From contig CAZOKZ010000021.1 of the NCBI GenBank assembly GCA_964580585.1, positions 1-61,724 of the forward strand: 61,724 nucleotides of DNA, given 5' to 3'. Both the position numbers and the translations under genes were made by a program. Shown in pieces: positions 8,223 to 16,608 of the stretch (position 1 is its first letter; each line of letters opens with the position of its first letter). Under the pieces are notes generated by a model. That model saw nothing but the letters and a program-made list of their open reading frames with translations, was not told the DNA's origin and made no database searches. This DNA comes from CAZOKZ01 sp964580585 (lineage in GTDB: Bacteria; Sumerlaeota; Sumerlaeia; SLMS01; JAHLLQ01).

Positions 8223-9044
8223 CTAAAAGCCCGCTTCACGGAATCGTTCCATCAGGATTGCACCGAAGGAAATGCCTGCCAAAACGATGCGGTAGATGCC
8301 GAATGGGGTCATCCCAACACGTTTGAGGACCTTTAGAAACCATGCCACGGCGGCCCAGCCGACGACAAACGACGTGATCAGTCCAACGGAAATGGCGGGC
8401 ATATTGGCCATCGTGACGAATTCACGATCCTTGAGAAGGCTGTAAACCGTCGCGGCGCCCAGCGTTGGCAACGCCAGCAGGAATGAAAAATCCGCCGCCA
8501 CGTTGGCGGTCATTCCGCGCATCTGGCCGCCGACAATCGTGGACATCGAACGCGACATGCCCGGCCACATGGCGAAACACTGCGCGAATCCGACAAACAG
8601 CGCATCGCGCCAGGTGACTTGCTCCAGGCTATCGAGGTGTTCGGTCTTTTTATCCTGCCATTTTTCCACCGCGATCATCAAAATGCCGCCGACCAGTAAT
8701 GCGGCTGCTACCGTCATCGGATTGAAGAGTTTCTCTTTGATCTTTTCGCCAATCAACAACCCGATCACGGCTGCTGGCATGAACGCGATGACCAGATTCG
8801 TGGCAAGTTTGAAACCCTGCGAGCTGAAATCCGTCAGCCCACGCAGCATTTCGCCTACCCGCGCGCGGTAATAAATCGCCACGGCGATCAACGCGCCGAG
8901 CTGAATTCCGACGAGGAACGAATCCGCTGAATCGTCCATACCGAGCAACGATTTGGTCAGGATCAAATGGCCCGTCGAGGACACGGGAATGAATTCCGTC
9001 AGACCCTCGACGATCCCCAGGATAATGGCTTCAATGATTGTCAT
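8223..9044 (-). CDS. uppP: Undecaprenyl-diphosphatase (UppP/BacA family)
   Basis: Membrane phosphatase of 273 residues that recycles undecaprenyl diphosphate to the monophosphate carrier. Signatures: GLTEFIPVSSTGHLIL at residues ~14-29 and PGMSRSMSTI in the middle (catalytic Ser/Arg/Glu set), with about eight hydrophobic segments. The start lies 3 nt after the stop of the GT2 gene, so it is the last gene of a four-gene operon that uses polyprenyl-phosphate sugars; recycling the carrier fits that role. Only a weak ribosome site is visible, consistent with coupling. Confidence 0.96.
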   Translation of the reverse strand: MTIIEAIILGIVEGLTEFIPVSSTGHLILTKSLLGMDDSADSFLVGIQLGALIAVAIYYRARVGEMLRGLTDFSSQGFKLATNLVIAFMPAAVIGLLIGEKIKEKLFNPMTVAAALLVGGILMIAVEKWQDKKTEHLDSLEQVTWRDALFVGFAQCFAMWPGMSRSMSTIVGGQMRGMTANVAADFSFLLALPTLGAATVYSLLKDREFVTMANMPAISVGLITSFVVGWAAVAWFLKVLKRVGMTPFGIYRIVLAGISFGAILMERFREAGF

Positions 9045-9047
9045 GGG

Positions 9048-9761
9048 TTAGACTTTTCGTCCCAGCATCGCGTTGATCCGCACTAACGAGAGTGTCCACA
9101 AACTTGCCACGCCGTCGCCCCAATAAACCTTCTTGCCTTCGGCGCGTCCGCGCGGGAAGTAGGAGATCGGAATTTCCGCCATACGGTAGCCCTTCATGAT
9201 CAACTTGGCGGTCAGCTCGACCGTGAAAGCAAATTCGTTGTTGCGAATGTTCATTCCAGCCAGACAGCGACGGCGGAAAACCTGGTAACAGGTTTCCACA
9301 TCGGTCAGGTGCTGCTCGCCCAAATGTTTGCGGTACAGCAAATCCACCCAGAAATTCACCGCTTGATTTCCCCAATACTGGAGGAACGTCATGTTGGGGC
9401 GACCCCGCAAGAATCGTGATCCGAAAACCACATCTGCTTCGTCCGCGATGATCGGCGCCAATAATGCGGGGTAATCGTTTGGGTCGAGTTCCAGATCTGC
9501 GTCCTGAAAGATCACCACATCGCCTTTGGCGTGTTTCAGGCCGACCTTCAGCGCATTGCCACGCCCTTTGCGCGCCTTCTGATAAATGACCTTGGTATCG
9601 GGGAATTTTTCCTGTTTTTTCAACAACTCCACCGTACCGTCCTGTGAATCGCCATCCACCACGATGATTTCCTTCTCGACGGGCGAGCGGCGGACTTTCT
9701 CCAGGATGATGTCGATGGTGCGGACTTCATTGTAAACAGGAACGATAACGGAAACTTTCAA
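9048..9761 (-). CDS. Family 2 glycosyltransferase, polyprenyl-phosphate sugar synthase-like
   Basis: GT-A enzyme of 237 residues resembling dolichol-phosphate mannose synthase. N-terminal KVSVIVPVYNE, donor-site VVDGDSQDGT, metal-binding QDADLELDP and the acceptor-side RNNEFAFTVELTAKL are visible; no transmembrane anchor. I choose a TTG start at 9761, which overlaps the TGA of the preceding gene (TTGA) and puts KVSVIVPVYNE at the N-terminus; a GGAG is about 12 nt upstream. An ATG at 9833 would add 24 residues that duplicate coding space of the upstream gene. It likely makes the lipid-linked donor used by the two large membrane transferases upstream. Confidence 0.9.
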   Translation of the reverse strand: MKVSVIVPVYNEVRTIDIILEKVRRSPVEKEIIVVDGDSQDGTVELLKKQEKFPDTKVIYQKARKGRGNALKVGLKHAKGDVVIFQDADLELDPNDYPALLAPIIADEADVVFGSRFLRGRPNMTFLQYWGNQAVNFWVDLLYRKHLGEQHLTDVETCYQVFRRRCLAGMNIRNNEFAFTVELTAKLIMKGYRMAEIPISYFPRGRAEGKKVYWGDGVASLWTLSLVRINAMLGRKV

Positions 9762-11509
9762 GGCGCGGGGTTCTCCGGTTTGGGTGGAGGGATAATTTCC
9801 AGCAAACGAGCCGGTGGCAAGGTCGGATGCCATTCGAGAAGCAATTCCATCTCTTCTTCTGTCAACAGGAGGCCGCGCGGTTGCAAGCGATACGTCTGCG
9901 CGATGGCGTCGAGTACCTGTCGATCGATGGCGCCGGTATAGATCGGGACGCGTCCCAGGTGGGGTTTGAAAACCTGCCGGTCGAGCATTTCCACGTGATC
10001 GTCGAGCGTGAACTGGCGGAAATCTCCCGGTTCGACCTCGACATATCGGCCATACGGGTCTTTATCGGCCTGGGGCAGCATCGTCTGATACCAGTCCAGC
10101 CGGAGGAAATTCGCTCCCACGACGAGTACGTCCGGTCGTTGGCCTTCGACCTGCTGCGCGTACCAGAGAGCGTAAATATCGTAGTCGCCTTGAGCGAGAA
10201 AAATGGCGTTTGGCGGCAATGCGTCCAGCGCGCGGTCGATCCAGGTGCTTGCTATGTCGCGGTGCGAGCGGTCGGCAGTCTTCCAATTCGACCCCACCGC
10301 AATCAGCACCAACGCGGTCATCAACCATAGTGTTCGACGTGCATGTAAAGGGTTGTTCGCGTATCCGAACTTCTGTACCGCCACGTTGAGAAGCGCGTGG
10401 AACCCAAGCACCAGGAATGGCGATGCGGTAACCCAGATGCCGAGGAAATAATCGCTGATATCAATGATGTTATACGTGAAAATGAAGAACAATTGGAGGC
10501 CGGTTGCGGTGAGCAACGCGAGGCAAATACCCCGGTTGAAGTGCCAGAATTTCCAAACGCCCCAGCTCATCAGTCCGGCTGATGCCGCACCTGCAATCCA
10601 GTAGGCATTTCCCCATGCAGGATCGAACAACGAATATCCACCGAGCCATTCGGCACCGCCTTGCGAAAGCAATTGCCCAAGGCGTTGTTGGAAAAATTGC
10701 GTGTAAAGCGAAGGCGTGAACGGTACGCCGGGCGCCGCGTGGAGAAATTGCGTCAGCTTGTAATCGCCGCCGCCAACCAACCAGCGAAAACCCTCCCATG
10801 TGCTGGCATCCCCCCAGTTGATGGGAGGATGAGTGGCTGCGCGAATTGGAATATAGACGTAGGGGAGCAATCCACCCAGACCTGCTGCGATGCACGCCCC
10901 GAATAACCCTGCTCGTTTGGCGTTTGGCAGGGGAGGCAGCGCCCGGAGCGCTTGCCAGCCGAGCAGCGGCGCCATGCAAAGCGACGATAGGTGGTTGGTA
11001 AGGGCGAGACCTTGAAGAAATGCGCCGAAAACGAGACGTCTGGGAGCGAGCGGTTGACCGTCTCCCGGTAGCAGAACCGTCAACAACGCCATCAGTAGCA
11101 GCGCGTTCATGCCGTACACTTCGATTGCCGTAGCCGACGACCAAAGACTGGCGGAAAACGCCACCATCAGGCCTGCGAAAGGTGGAATCCATTTGCGCAA
11201 TGGGGTCGTTGAGCCAGCGGAATCTTCAGGCAGGATTTGTCGAGCCACGGTGCAGGCCAGGGCTGCCGCGCCCGCTGCGAACAGGGCGCAAATCAACGTT
11301 CCGGCAAAGTACGATCCACCGGCGAAATGTAAGAGCATGGTGATCGTGGGATAACCGGTCGGGTGGGGTACGCCGAAGGAGGCTCCCGCTGCCATGAACT
11401 CGAGGCCATCGCCGAATTGGGGAGAGCGAGCCGCTGTCAGTGCGTAAATCGCCAGCGCTGTCAGCCCGACCGCTGCTTCCTGCTGCTTCGCCATGCCCGC
11501 GCGGGTCAC
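9758..11509 (-). CDS. DUF2723-family polytopic membrane protein (probable glycosyltransferase)
   Basis: A ~583-residue membrane protein with around ten hydrophobic segments followed by a soluble C-terminal domain. The N-terminal first-loop signature GDGLEFMAAGASFGVPHPTGYP is that of DUF2723, a GT-C-like family, followed by ATAIEVYGMN and LTNHLSSLCMAP. The C-terminal third (DALPPNAIFLAQGDYDIYALWYAQ) is the usual soluble part. I choose GTG at 11509, which overlaps the previous stop as GTGA and has GAGGGA 6-7 nt upstream; ATG at 11494 or 11572 are alternatives. It sits between a GT83-like and a GT2 gene, implying transfer of lipid-linked sugars outside the membrane. Confidence 0.87.
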   Translation of the reverse strand: MTRAGMAKQQEAAVGLTALAIYALTAARSPQFGDGLEFMAAGASFGVPHPTGYPTITMLLHFAGGSYFAGTLICALFAAGAAALACTVARQILPEDSAGSTTPLRKWIPPFAGLMVAFSASLWSSATAIEVYGMNALLLMALLTVLLPGDGQPLAPRRLVFGAFLQGLALTNHLSSLCMAPLLGWQALRALPPLPNAKRAGLFGACIAAGLGGLLPYVYIPIRAATHPPINWGDASTWEGFRWLVGGGDYKLTQFLHAAPGVPFTPSLYTQFFQQRLGQLLSQGGAEWLGGYSLFDPAWGNAYWIAGAASAGLMSWGVWKFWHFNRGICLALLTATGLQLFFIFTYNIIDISDYFLGIWVTASPFLVLGFHALLNVAVQKFGYANNPLHARRTLWLMTALVLIAVGSNWKTADRSHRDIASTWIDRALDALPPNAIFLAQGDYDIYALWYAQQVEGQRPDVLVVGANFLRLDWYQTMLPQADKDPYGRYVEVEPGDFRQFTLDDHVEMLDRQVFKPHLGRVPIYTGAIDRQVLDAIAQTYRLQPRGLLLTEEEMELLLEWHPTLPPARLLEIIPPPKPENPAP

Positions 11510-13095
11510 CGGGGTCCCTCGACGCGATACACGGTGGTGGTAAATTGTTGCCAATTGTACCGCCACAACCAAGCGGACGGATTTTGTGCCGTGCCGGGGG
11601 TGGACATAATGTCGGGAAACAAGGGCAGGATCGCCGCATGGAAGGGATTGGCGGTTTCATCTTCCGGATCGACAACCACGCTGAGGCGATAATAGCGGTT
11701 CAGGTATTCTTCGTAATACGGACCGTTGTAGGCGCTGGAAATTACCAGCAACGTGCCTTTGGGCAGTTGTTTGACTGGTGGCTTGGTGAAATCGGCGGAA
11801 ATGTATCCTGGGCCGAGGAACTGCACCTTGCGCTTGGCGTAGAATGCGACTTTACGTCCGGCAATCAGCACCGGTTCGTCGCGGTAAATTTCATTTGTAA
11901 AGATGTGAGCGCTGTCGTCGGCTTGATTACTGGCGAATTCCGATGCTTCGGCAAGGTCCATGAATGCTTCGCGTTGTCCAATCACCACGGCTATCGTGAC
12001 AAACGTGGAAAAAACATACGTCAGAATCATGACGTAGGGGAAAATGCGTGCCTTGATCGTGCGACCTGTCCGGTGCCAGCGTTCCTGCAACGCGTACATG
12101 CCTGAACCCGCGACGCACCAGAACATCCCCATCAAGGGCAGGAAATACCGCTCCTGGAAGCTGGAAAACGCCGACTGAGCCAGCAACAACACCACCCCGA
12201 CGTATAATGTCATCCAGCCAAAGAACGGTCCTCGGCGTTGCCTTGTCCAGAACATCCCCACCAACGTAATTACGAACACGGGGTAAGTCAGAAAGTACGG
12301 CATATAGGCGATGAAGGCCTCGCCATTCAGAGCCATGACTTTCCATAGGGGGATCGTTGTCGAAAACGCGCGATCGGCGAATTGTTCGTCGTGAATAAAG
12401 CCTTCGGGGATCAGGCGAACCCAAACCGGGAGAATCGCGAATCCCACCAGCCAAAGCAATGGCTTGATGGGAAATTGTTTAAATCGTTTGGCAAGGATGC
12501 CGACCACCACCGCCAGCGGTACGATGAGCATCATGCCCTGATATCGGGTCAACGAGGCCAGTACGGTGAACAAACTCGCCAGCCCGAGCGCGCGGAATGC
12601 GGATTTTTTGTCGCGTTCGTCCGAGGCGAAATACATGCGCTCGCATGCCCACCAGAAAAACAGGCTGAATGTCGCGTCGGTCATGACACGAACGCCCCAC
12701 CGGTTCGCCACCGGTGCCGTGATGTAGAAAATGCCCGCATACAGCGCCGCGCGAGTGCCAAACGCCCGTCGCGTCATCCAATACAGAGGTAATAGCGCGA
12801 CGCCGCTGGCGATGGCGCTGATCAGGCGACCGCTCCATTCGTATCCGATCACAAATTGCAGCGGGTAAATCAGCGCCGAATAGAGAGGCGGCCAAATACC
12901 GATAGGATCGGTAAATTGCGTGGCTTGCAGAACGCCGTCGGTATATTCCGCTCCGTTGAAACACGTTAAAAGCAGCCGTACCACGACGGCAACAGCGAGC
13001 AAAATCCACACATCGCGGCGCGGATAAGCCATTTCGCGCGTGACGATTTCGGGAGGGCGCATTTTGTGGAGGGGTAGTTTTTGGGCGTTCAACAT
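11506..13095 (-). CDS. Polytopic glycosyltransferase, PMT/ArnT-like (GT83-type)
   Basis: About 529 residues with many hydrophobic helices. The first external loop after helix 1 reads LLLTCFNGAEYTDGVLQATQF, the position where GT-C enzymes carry the acidic catalytic residue, followed by WPPLYSALIYPLQ and a RWGVRVMTDATFSLFFWWACER segment typical of the PMT_2/ArnT group. The soluble C-terminus has no recognised domain. The start is uncertain: the open frame runs to 13251, but MLNAQKLPLHK at 13095, just ahead of the first helix, is most natural; no good ribosome site is seen. First gene of the minus-strand glycan operon, divergent from the rhodanese gene. Confidence 0.85.
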   Translation of the reverse strand: MLNAQKLPLHKMRPPEIVTREMAYPRRDVWILLAVAVVVRLLLTCFNGAEYTDGVLQATQFTDPIGIWPPLYSALIYPLQFVIGYEWSGRLISAIASGVALLPLYWMTRRAFGTRAALYAGIFYITAPVANRWGVRVMTDATFSLFFWWACERMYFASDERDKKSAFRALGLASLFTVLASLTRYQGMMLIVPLAVVVGILAKRFKQFPIKPLLWLVGFAILPVWVRLIPEGFIHDEQFADRAFSTTIPLWKVMALNGEAFIAYMPYFLTYPVFVITLVGMFWTRQRRGPFFGWMTLYVGVVLLLAQSAFSSFQERYFLPLMGMFWCVAGSGMYALQERWHRTGRTIKARIFPYVMILTYVFSTFVTIAVVIGQREAFMDLAEASEFASNQADDSAHIFTNEIYRDEPVLIAGRKVAFYAKRKVQFLGPGYISADFTKPPVKQLPKGTLLVISSAYNGPYYEEYLNRYYRLSVVVDPEDETANPFHAAILPLFPDIMSTPGTAQNPSAWLWRYNWQQFTTTVYRVEGPR

Positions 13096-13355
13096 CCAGG
13101 GTCTCGTGAGCTGATCGACGGGTAAAAAACAATCACTCGGCGCGAATTGTGGCGCGCCGAAGCCACCGCAAGCGTTTGAAAAACAGAGCCAAAACGCAAC
13201 CGCATTTCCCGCTAAATTTCCGTTCCCTGTTGATGAAAGGACGATGAGCATTCTTTTTGACGAAAACGCGCTTTGGTATGCAAAACGCTTGCGCGGTCAG
13301 CAGGATCACATCACAACAACCGGGCACGGAAGTTCAACAGGCAGAACTCTTCAAC

Positions 13356-13925
13356 ATGAAACAGCACCTCCAACGTTTTGCGATCATTTTAGGCGTTTCC
13401 GTTATTTTGGCTACCGGACACGGGTTGATTGCCGGATTAGAAATGCCCGAAAAGCCAAAAGTCGAGATTCCCAAAGCAAAACCTTCTCCCAGACCGGCCA
13501 GCCAAAATGACGCGGTTCCGGCCGATCAGGACAAAGAAGTTCCCGGTGAAAGCGAGTCGGAAAGCCAGCCGGGCGAGTCTTCGGAGGCGGAATCCGAGGT
13601 CGCCACCCTGCACGAGCACTGGCTTGGAGGGGAGGCAGTTTTTGTCGATGCCCGTTCTCTCGAAGATTTCACCGAGGGTCATATTCCCGGCGCGTTTTGG
13701 GTGCCGTTCGAAGCATTCGACAATGGCTTGCCGCCGGTAGTCGAAGGCTTCGATCCAACCGTCATGTATTTCGTCTATTGCACGGGAGGCGATTGTCATT
13801 CCTCGCATCATGTCGGGTCGATGTTGAGCCAATTGGGATTTGAAAATGTTTTCGTGTTCGAGCCCGGTTACCCGGCTTGGGAAGAAGCGGGATACGAAGT
13901 CGCAACGGGAGGGCCCGAGCAGTGA
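13356..13925 (+). CDS. Membrane-anchored rhodanese-like protein
   Basis: A 189-residue protein: N-terminal hydrophobic segment (residues ~8-27, FAIILGVSVILATGHGLIAG), a Pro/Glu/Ser-rich spacer (30-80), and one rhodanese domain with VFVDARSLEDFTEGHIPGAFWVPFE and active-site Cys142 in YCTGGDCHSS. A second Cys (147) in the active loop could form a disulfide. It is exported or anchored facing the periplasm, so it likely handles sulfane sulfur or thiols outside the cytoplasm. The ATG at 13356 starts the signal-like segment; the frame is open from 13257 but upstream residues are not signal-like. The stop overlaps the next gene as GTGA. Confidence 0.88.
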   Translation: MKQHLQRFAIILGVSVILATGHGLIAGLEMPEKPKVEIPKAKPSPRPASQNDAVPADQDKEVPGESESESQPGESSEAESEVATLHEHWLGGEAVFVDARSLEDFTEGHIPGAFWVPFEAFDNGLPPVVEGFDPTVMYFVYCTGGDCHSSHHVGSMLSQLGFENVFVFEPGYPAWEEAGYEVATGGPEQ

Positions 13926-14461
13926 ACCGCATCGATGATTTATACGAATCGCGCTGGGCGGCGTTTGGCTTGGCGACCTGTCGCTTTATTTCGGGGGGGG
14001 CGTTGCTTATCGCCTCGATCATGAAGCTGCAAAATCCCACGAAGCTGATGCTTTCGATCCAAAGTTTCGACCTGCTGCCCGAAGTGTTGATCCCGTTTTT
14101 CGCCTACGCGGTGCCGTGGACCGAGTTGATTGCCGGATTTCTTCTTCTGTACGGCATCTGGTCACGTGCGGCGGCAGGGGTCGCCACCTTGATGTATGCC
14201 GCTTTCACTGTTGGGTTGGCGTCGGTGATCCTCCGCGACCTACCAGTCGATTGCGGGTGTTTTGGTGGCTTGTTCGGCACCGAAGAAGTGGGCTGGACCA
14301 GTATTTTCCGCAACTTGATCTTGATTGGAACGTCGCTCGTTGTCGTTGCCTGGGGCGGGGGGGCCACGGCTCTCGACCGCCTGCTGGATTCGCGCGTTCC
14401 CGAAGCGCGTCTCGAACGCATCAGCCGCTCCAGTTCGTCTTCCGAGGAAATTGAAACATGA
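13922..14461 (+). CDS. MauE/DoxX-like four-helix membrane protein
   Basis: A 179-residue protein with four hydrophobic segments and a Cys-X-Cys motif (VDCGCFGG, residues 109-116) between helices 3 and 4, the hallmark of MauE-like members of the DoxX superfamily, which assist disulfide or redox-cofactor maturation. A GTG start overlaps the rhodanese stop (GTGA), with GGGAGGG upstream; the longer ATG frame from 13877 would bury most of its extension in the rhodanese gene. The C-terminus is Ser/Glu-rich. Pairing with an exported rhodanese suggests a periplasmic thiol/sulfur task. Confidence 0.82.
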   Translation: MNRIDDLYESRWAAFGLATCRFISGGALLIASIMKLQNPTKLMLSIQSFDLLPEVLIPFFAYAVPWTELIAGFLLLYGIWSRAAAGVATLMYAAFTVGLASVILRDLPVDCGCFGGLFGTEEVGWTSIFRNLILIGTSLVVVAWGGGATALDRLLDSRVPEARLERISRSSSSSEEIET

Positions 14462-15045
14462 AACCAATCGCCACGCAGGAAATCTGGTTCGAGTCGTCGC
14501 GCGATCTGATCACACGCTGGTTCAACCGCCAGTCATCCGCCAAGCAGGCAGAACTCGTCTCGCCCGGCGAAGTGCTCGAGCGCGTTGAGCAACGGGCGCA
14601 AAAAATCCTGGCCTATTCCGGTCTCAAACCCCTGCGCCGGTTAAAAACTGCCCGCGAATGGGAAGCCCGCTGGGAGGCAAAAGCTGCCTGGAAGTTTTTA
14701 GCCGAAGCGCTCGACCAACTCGGTTATGACGCCGTGCGTGAAACCACGGGTGCCAGCGACGCGGCGCTTTCGATGTCCGCGTTGTACGAATCCGATCGCG
14801 AAGCCGTCCTGATTGTCGATGCTGCCGTTCAGGCGCAACTCGACGCCGTTAAAAATGCAGGCATGGCATTGCCGCTCACGCTCGACGACATGGCCTGCAT
14901 CGCACTGGCACGCGAGACGTACGCATTGCTCGGTGAAAAAATGGGCCGCCCACCGCGTCCCTGGGTGGACGACCTCGGACAACACGCCTTTGCACAGGAA
15001 GTCCTGGGATTGCCTTTCAATCCATTGGTGTTTGCGCTGATTTAA
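14458..15045 (+). CDS. Uncharacterised 195-residue protein in the rhodanese operon
   Basis: I do not recognise a family. The start codon overlaps the MauE-like stop (ATGA), so it is translationally coupled as third gene of the trio. No signal peptide or membrane helix is seen; the sequence is helical, with a charged middle (RRLKTAREWEARWEAKAAWKF) and a YESDREAVLIVDAAVQAQL stretch. Codon use and GC match the neighbours. A cytosolic partner of the exported rhodanese/MauE pair is the only inference available. The following spacer is purine-rich (GGCAAAGG-like short repeats at 15050-15080). Confidence 0.75.
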   Translation: MKPIATQEIWFESSRDLITRWFNRQSSAKQAELVSPGEVLERVEQRAQKILAYSGLKPLRRLKTAREWEARWEAKAAWKFLAEALDQLGYDAVRETTGASDAALSMSALYESDREAVLIVDAAVQAQLDAVKNAGMALPLTLDDMACIALARETYALLGEKMGRPPRPWVDDLGQHAFAQEVLGLPFNPLVFALI

Positions 15046-15214
15046 GGGGAAGGCAAAAGGCAAAGGGCAAAGCGGAAAGGGGCGCTGGAAAGGGGAACTC
15101 AACTCGCCCGCGCTAGGCGTCCCACTCTACGCGAAGTCACTTTCCTTTCATGGAAGCGTGCGATGAAAAAAAAACACGCGATTATTTCTTTTATTCGCAG
15201 TAACCATCCTTGTC

Positions 15215-16534
15215 GTGGCGGGCGGAGAGATTCTTTTTTATTCCCTGAACTCTCGCTCGGACAAAACTGCCGACTCCTCTCGCCCGAACTCGGAAGCCAT
15301 CGACACGAGTATCACTCTTGGAATATTCGAATCGACTGACCCTTTTTTGAAAGAACTCAGAAAAGTCGATGCGGTTCCCTATGAAAAAAATGCCTTTCGC
15401 GACTATCAACTCTCGACATTTCAGTCGCGAATGCTTTTCGACGAACAAGATGATATTGCTGACGAGATTATCCGCGAGGGGTGGAACGAGAAGGGTGAGG
15501 CGCTCGTCCCATTGAACGAATTGAATGCGACGACTTTCAATCGGATTGAAGAGGGAAATGCAAAAGAAGCCCATTGGGTTGGCGATGAGTTGGGAATGAA
15601 GCAGCCTGCTCCGAATTACAAAGCATTGCAAGATTCGGCTAAGCTTTTTTGCGTTATGGGAGAGCAGTGTCGGAGGGACGGTGTTCTTGAGGAAGCCGAG
15701 CAGTGTTTTCTTTCTGCTCTGAAACTGGGAAGTGCGTTAAATTCAGTTCAAGCGCCATTGATTTCAAATTTGGTTGGTAACTCCATCCAGAAAGATGCTT
15801 CCCGTTGTCTGATGCGTTATATGAAGGAGGAGGAATTATCCGAGGATGACCTGGAACGACTTTCAAAGATCATCGAAGAAACAATAGAATCAAATCGTTC
15901 GATTGACGAGTCGTTCGAGTATGAATCACACATGATGACCATCACTTTGAAAAATCTACGCTCAGACTTATTGGAAAAAACAAAAAATATACGAGATAAT
16001 AATTCCTCTCCTGAGACTCCACTTCCATTTGATGTGGATGAAGCGACGCAGGAAGTTATGGACATGAATGAGGAGTTCACTGCTTGGCAACTTGCATTCT
16101 CCCGTCTTCCTTTTTACGAGCGATTCAATTCGCCGTTGAATTCGGGATATATACCATCGAAAGAATATAGCAGCGCTGAAGAAAATCCTATTCTATACGT
16201 TATTAAGGGAATCAAAGTTCCTAACATTCCTGCAGCCGATACTCGCTTCGGGGAGTTGCAAAATTCTTTGGATTCCATTCTCGTATTTTCCGCTGCCAAG
16301 CGATACCAATTGGATCATGGACAGTTCCCGAATCAATCAGATGAATTGCTCCCGGATTATTTGACCGAACTGCCGGTGGATTATTTCACGGGGAAAACTC
16401 TGAACTGTGAATGGCAAACGAGCGGTGTGAAAATCTGGAGCTCCGGTCCCGACCTGAAAAACGACCTGGGAGCCATTCGCTACGATCCTACCAATGGAAC
16501 GATGAGCGAAGGGGATTTGATTTTCTCGGAATAA
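15215..16534 (+). CDS. Secreted/anchored protein of unknown function, 5' end frameshifted in an A9 tract
   Basis: The intact open frame starts at GTG 15215, inside what looks like an export signal. Upstream, in the same frame, codons 15182-15214 encode LFLLFAVTILV, and ATG at 15163 is followed by nine adenines that put it one base out of frame; with eight As the product would begin MKKNTRLFLLFAVTILVV. The mature part is helical and acidic. Its C-terminal 90 residues (AAKRYQLDHGQFPNQ, ELLPDYLTELPVDYFTGK, IWSSGPDLKNDLG) match a pattern common in PVC-type secreted hypotheticals. Base composition is AT-richer than flanking genes. Either a sequencing/assembly slip, a fresh pseudogene, or slippage-dependent expression. 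Confidence 0.7.
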   Translation: MAGGEILFYSLNSRSDKTADSSRPNSEAIDTSITLGIFESTDPFLKELRKVDAVPYEKNAFRDYQLSTFQSRMLFDEQDDIADEIIREGWNEKGEALVPLNELNATTFNRIEEGNAKEAHWVGDELGMKQPAPNYKALQDSAKLFCVMGEQCRRDGVLEEAEQCFLSALKLGSALNSVQAPLISNLVGNSIQKDASRCLMRYMKEEELSEDDLERLSKIIEETIESNRSIDESFEYESHMMTITLKNLRSDLLEKTKNIRDNNSSPETPLPFDVDEATQEVMDMNEEFTAWQLAFSRLPFYERFNSPLNSGYIPSKEYSSAEENPILYVIKGIKVPNIPAADTRFGELQNSLDSILVFSAAKRYQLDHGQFPNQSDELLPDYLTELPVDYFTGKTLNCEWQTSGVKIWSSGPDLKNDLGAIRYDPTNGTMSEGDLIFSE

Positions 16535-16587
16535 AAATGAAACGGGAGGCACCAAAACGGCACTCAATAATCCGCTGATTAACTTTG

Positions 16588-16608
16588 CCTTTATCCTTTA
16601 TCCTTTAT
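16588..16608. repeat. Heptamer tandem repeat CCTTTAT x3 across a stop codon
   Basis: Three perfect CCTTTAT units (GGATAAA... phase on the minus strand), followed by a CCTTTT part-unit. It covers the stop codon (16591-16593) and last residues (KDKG) of the minus-strand acetyltransferase-like gene. Confidence 0.9.
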
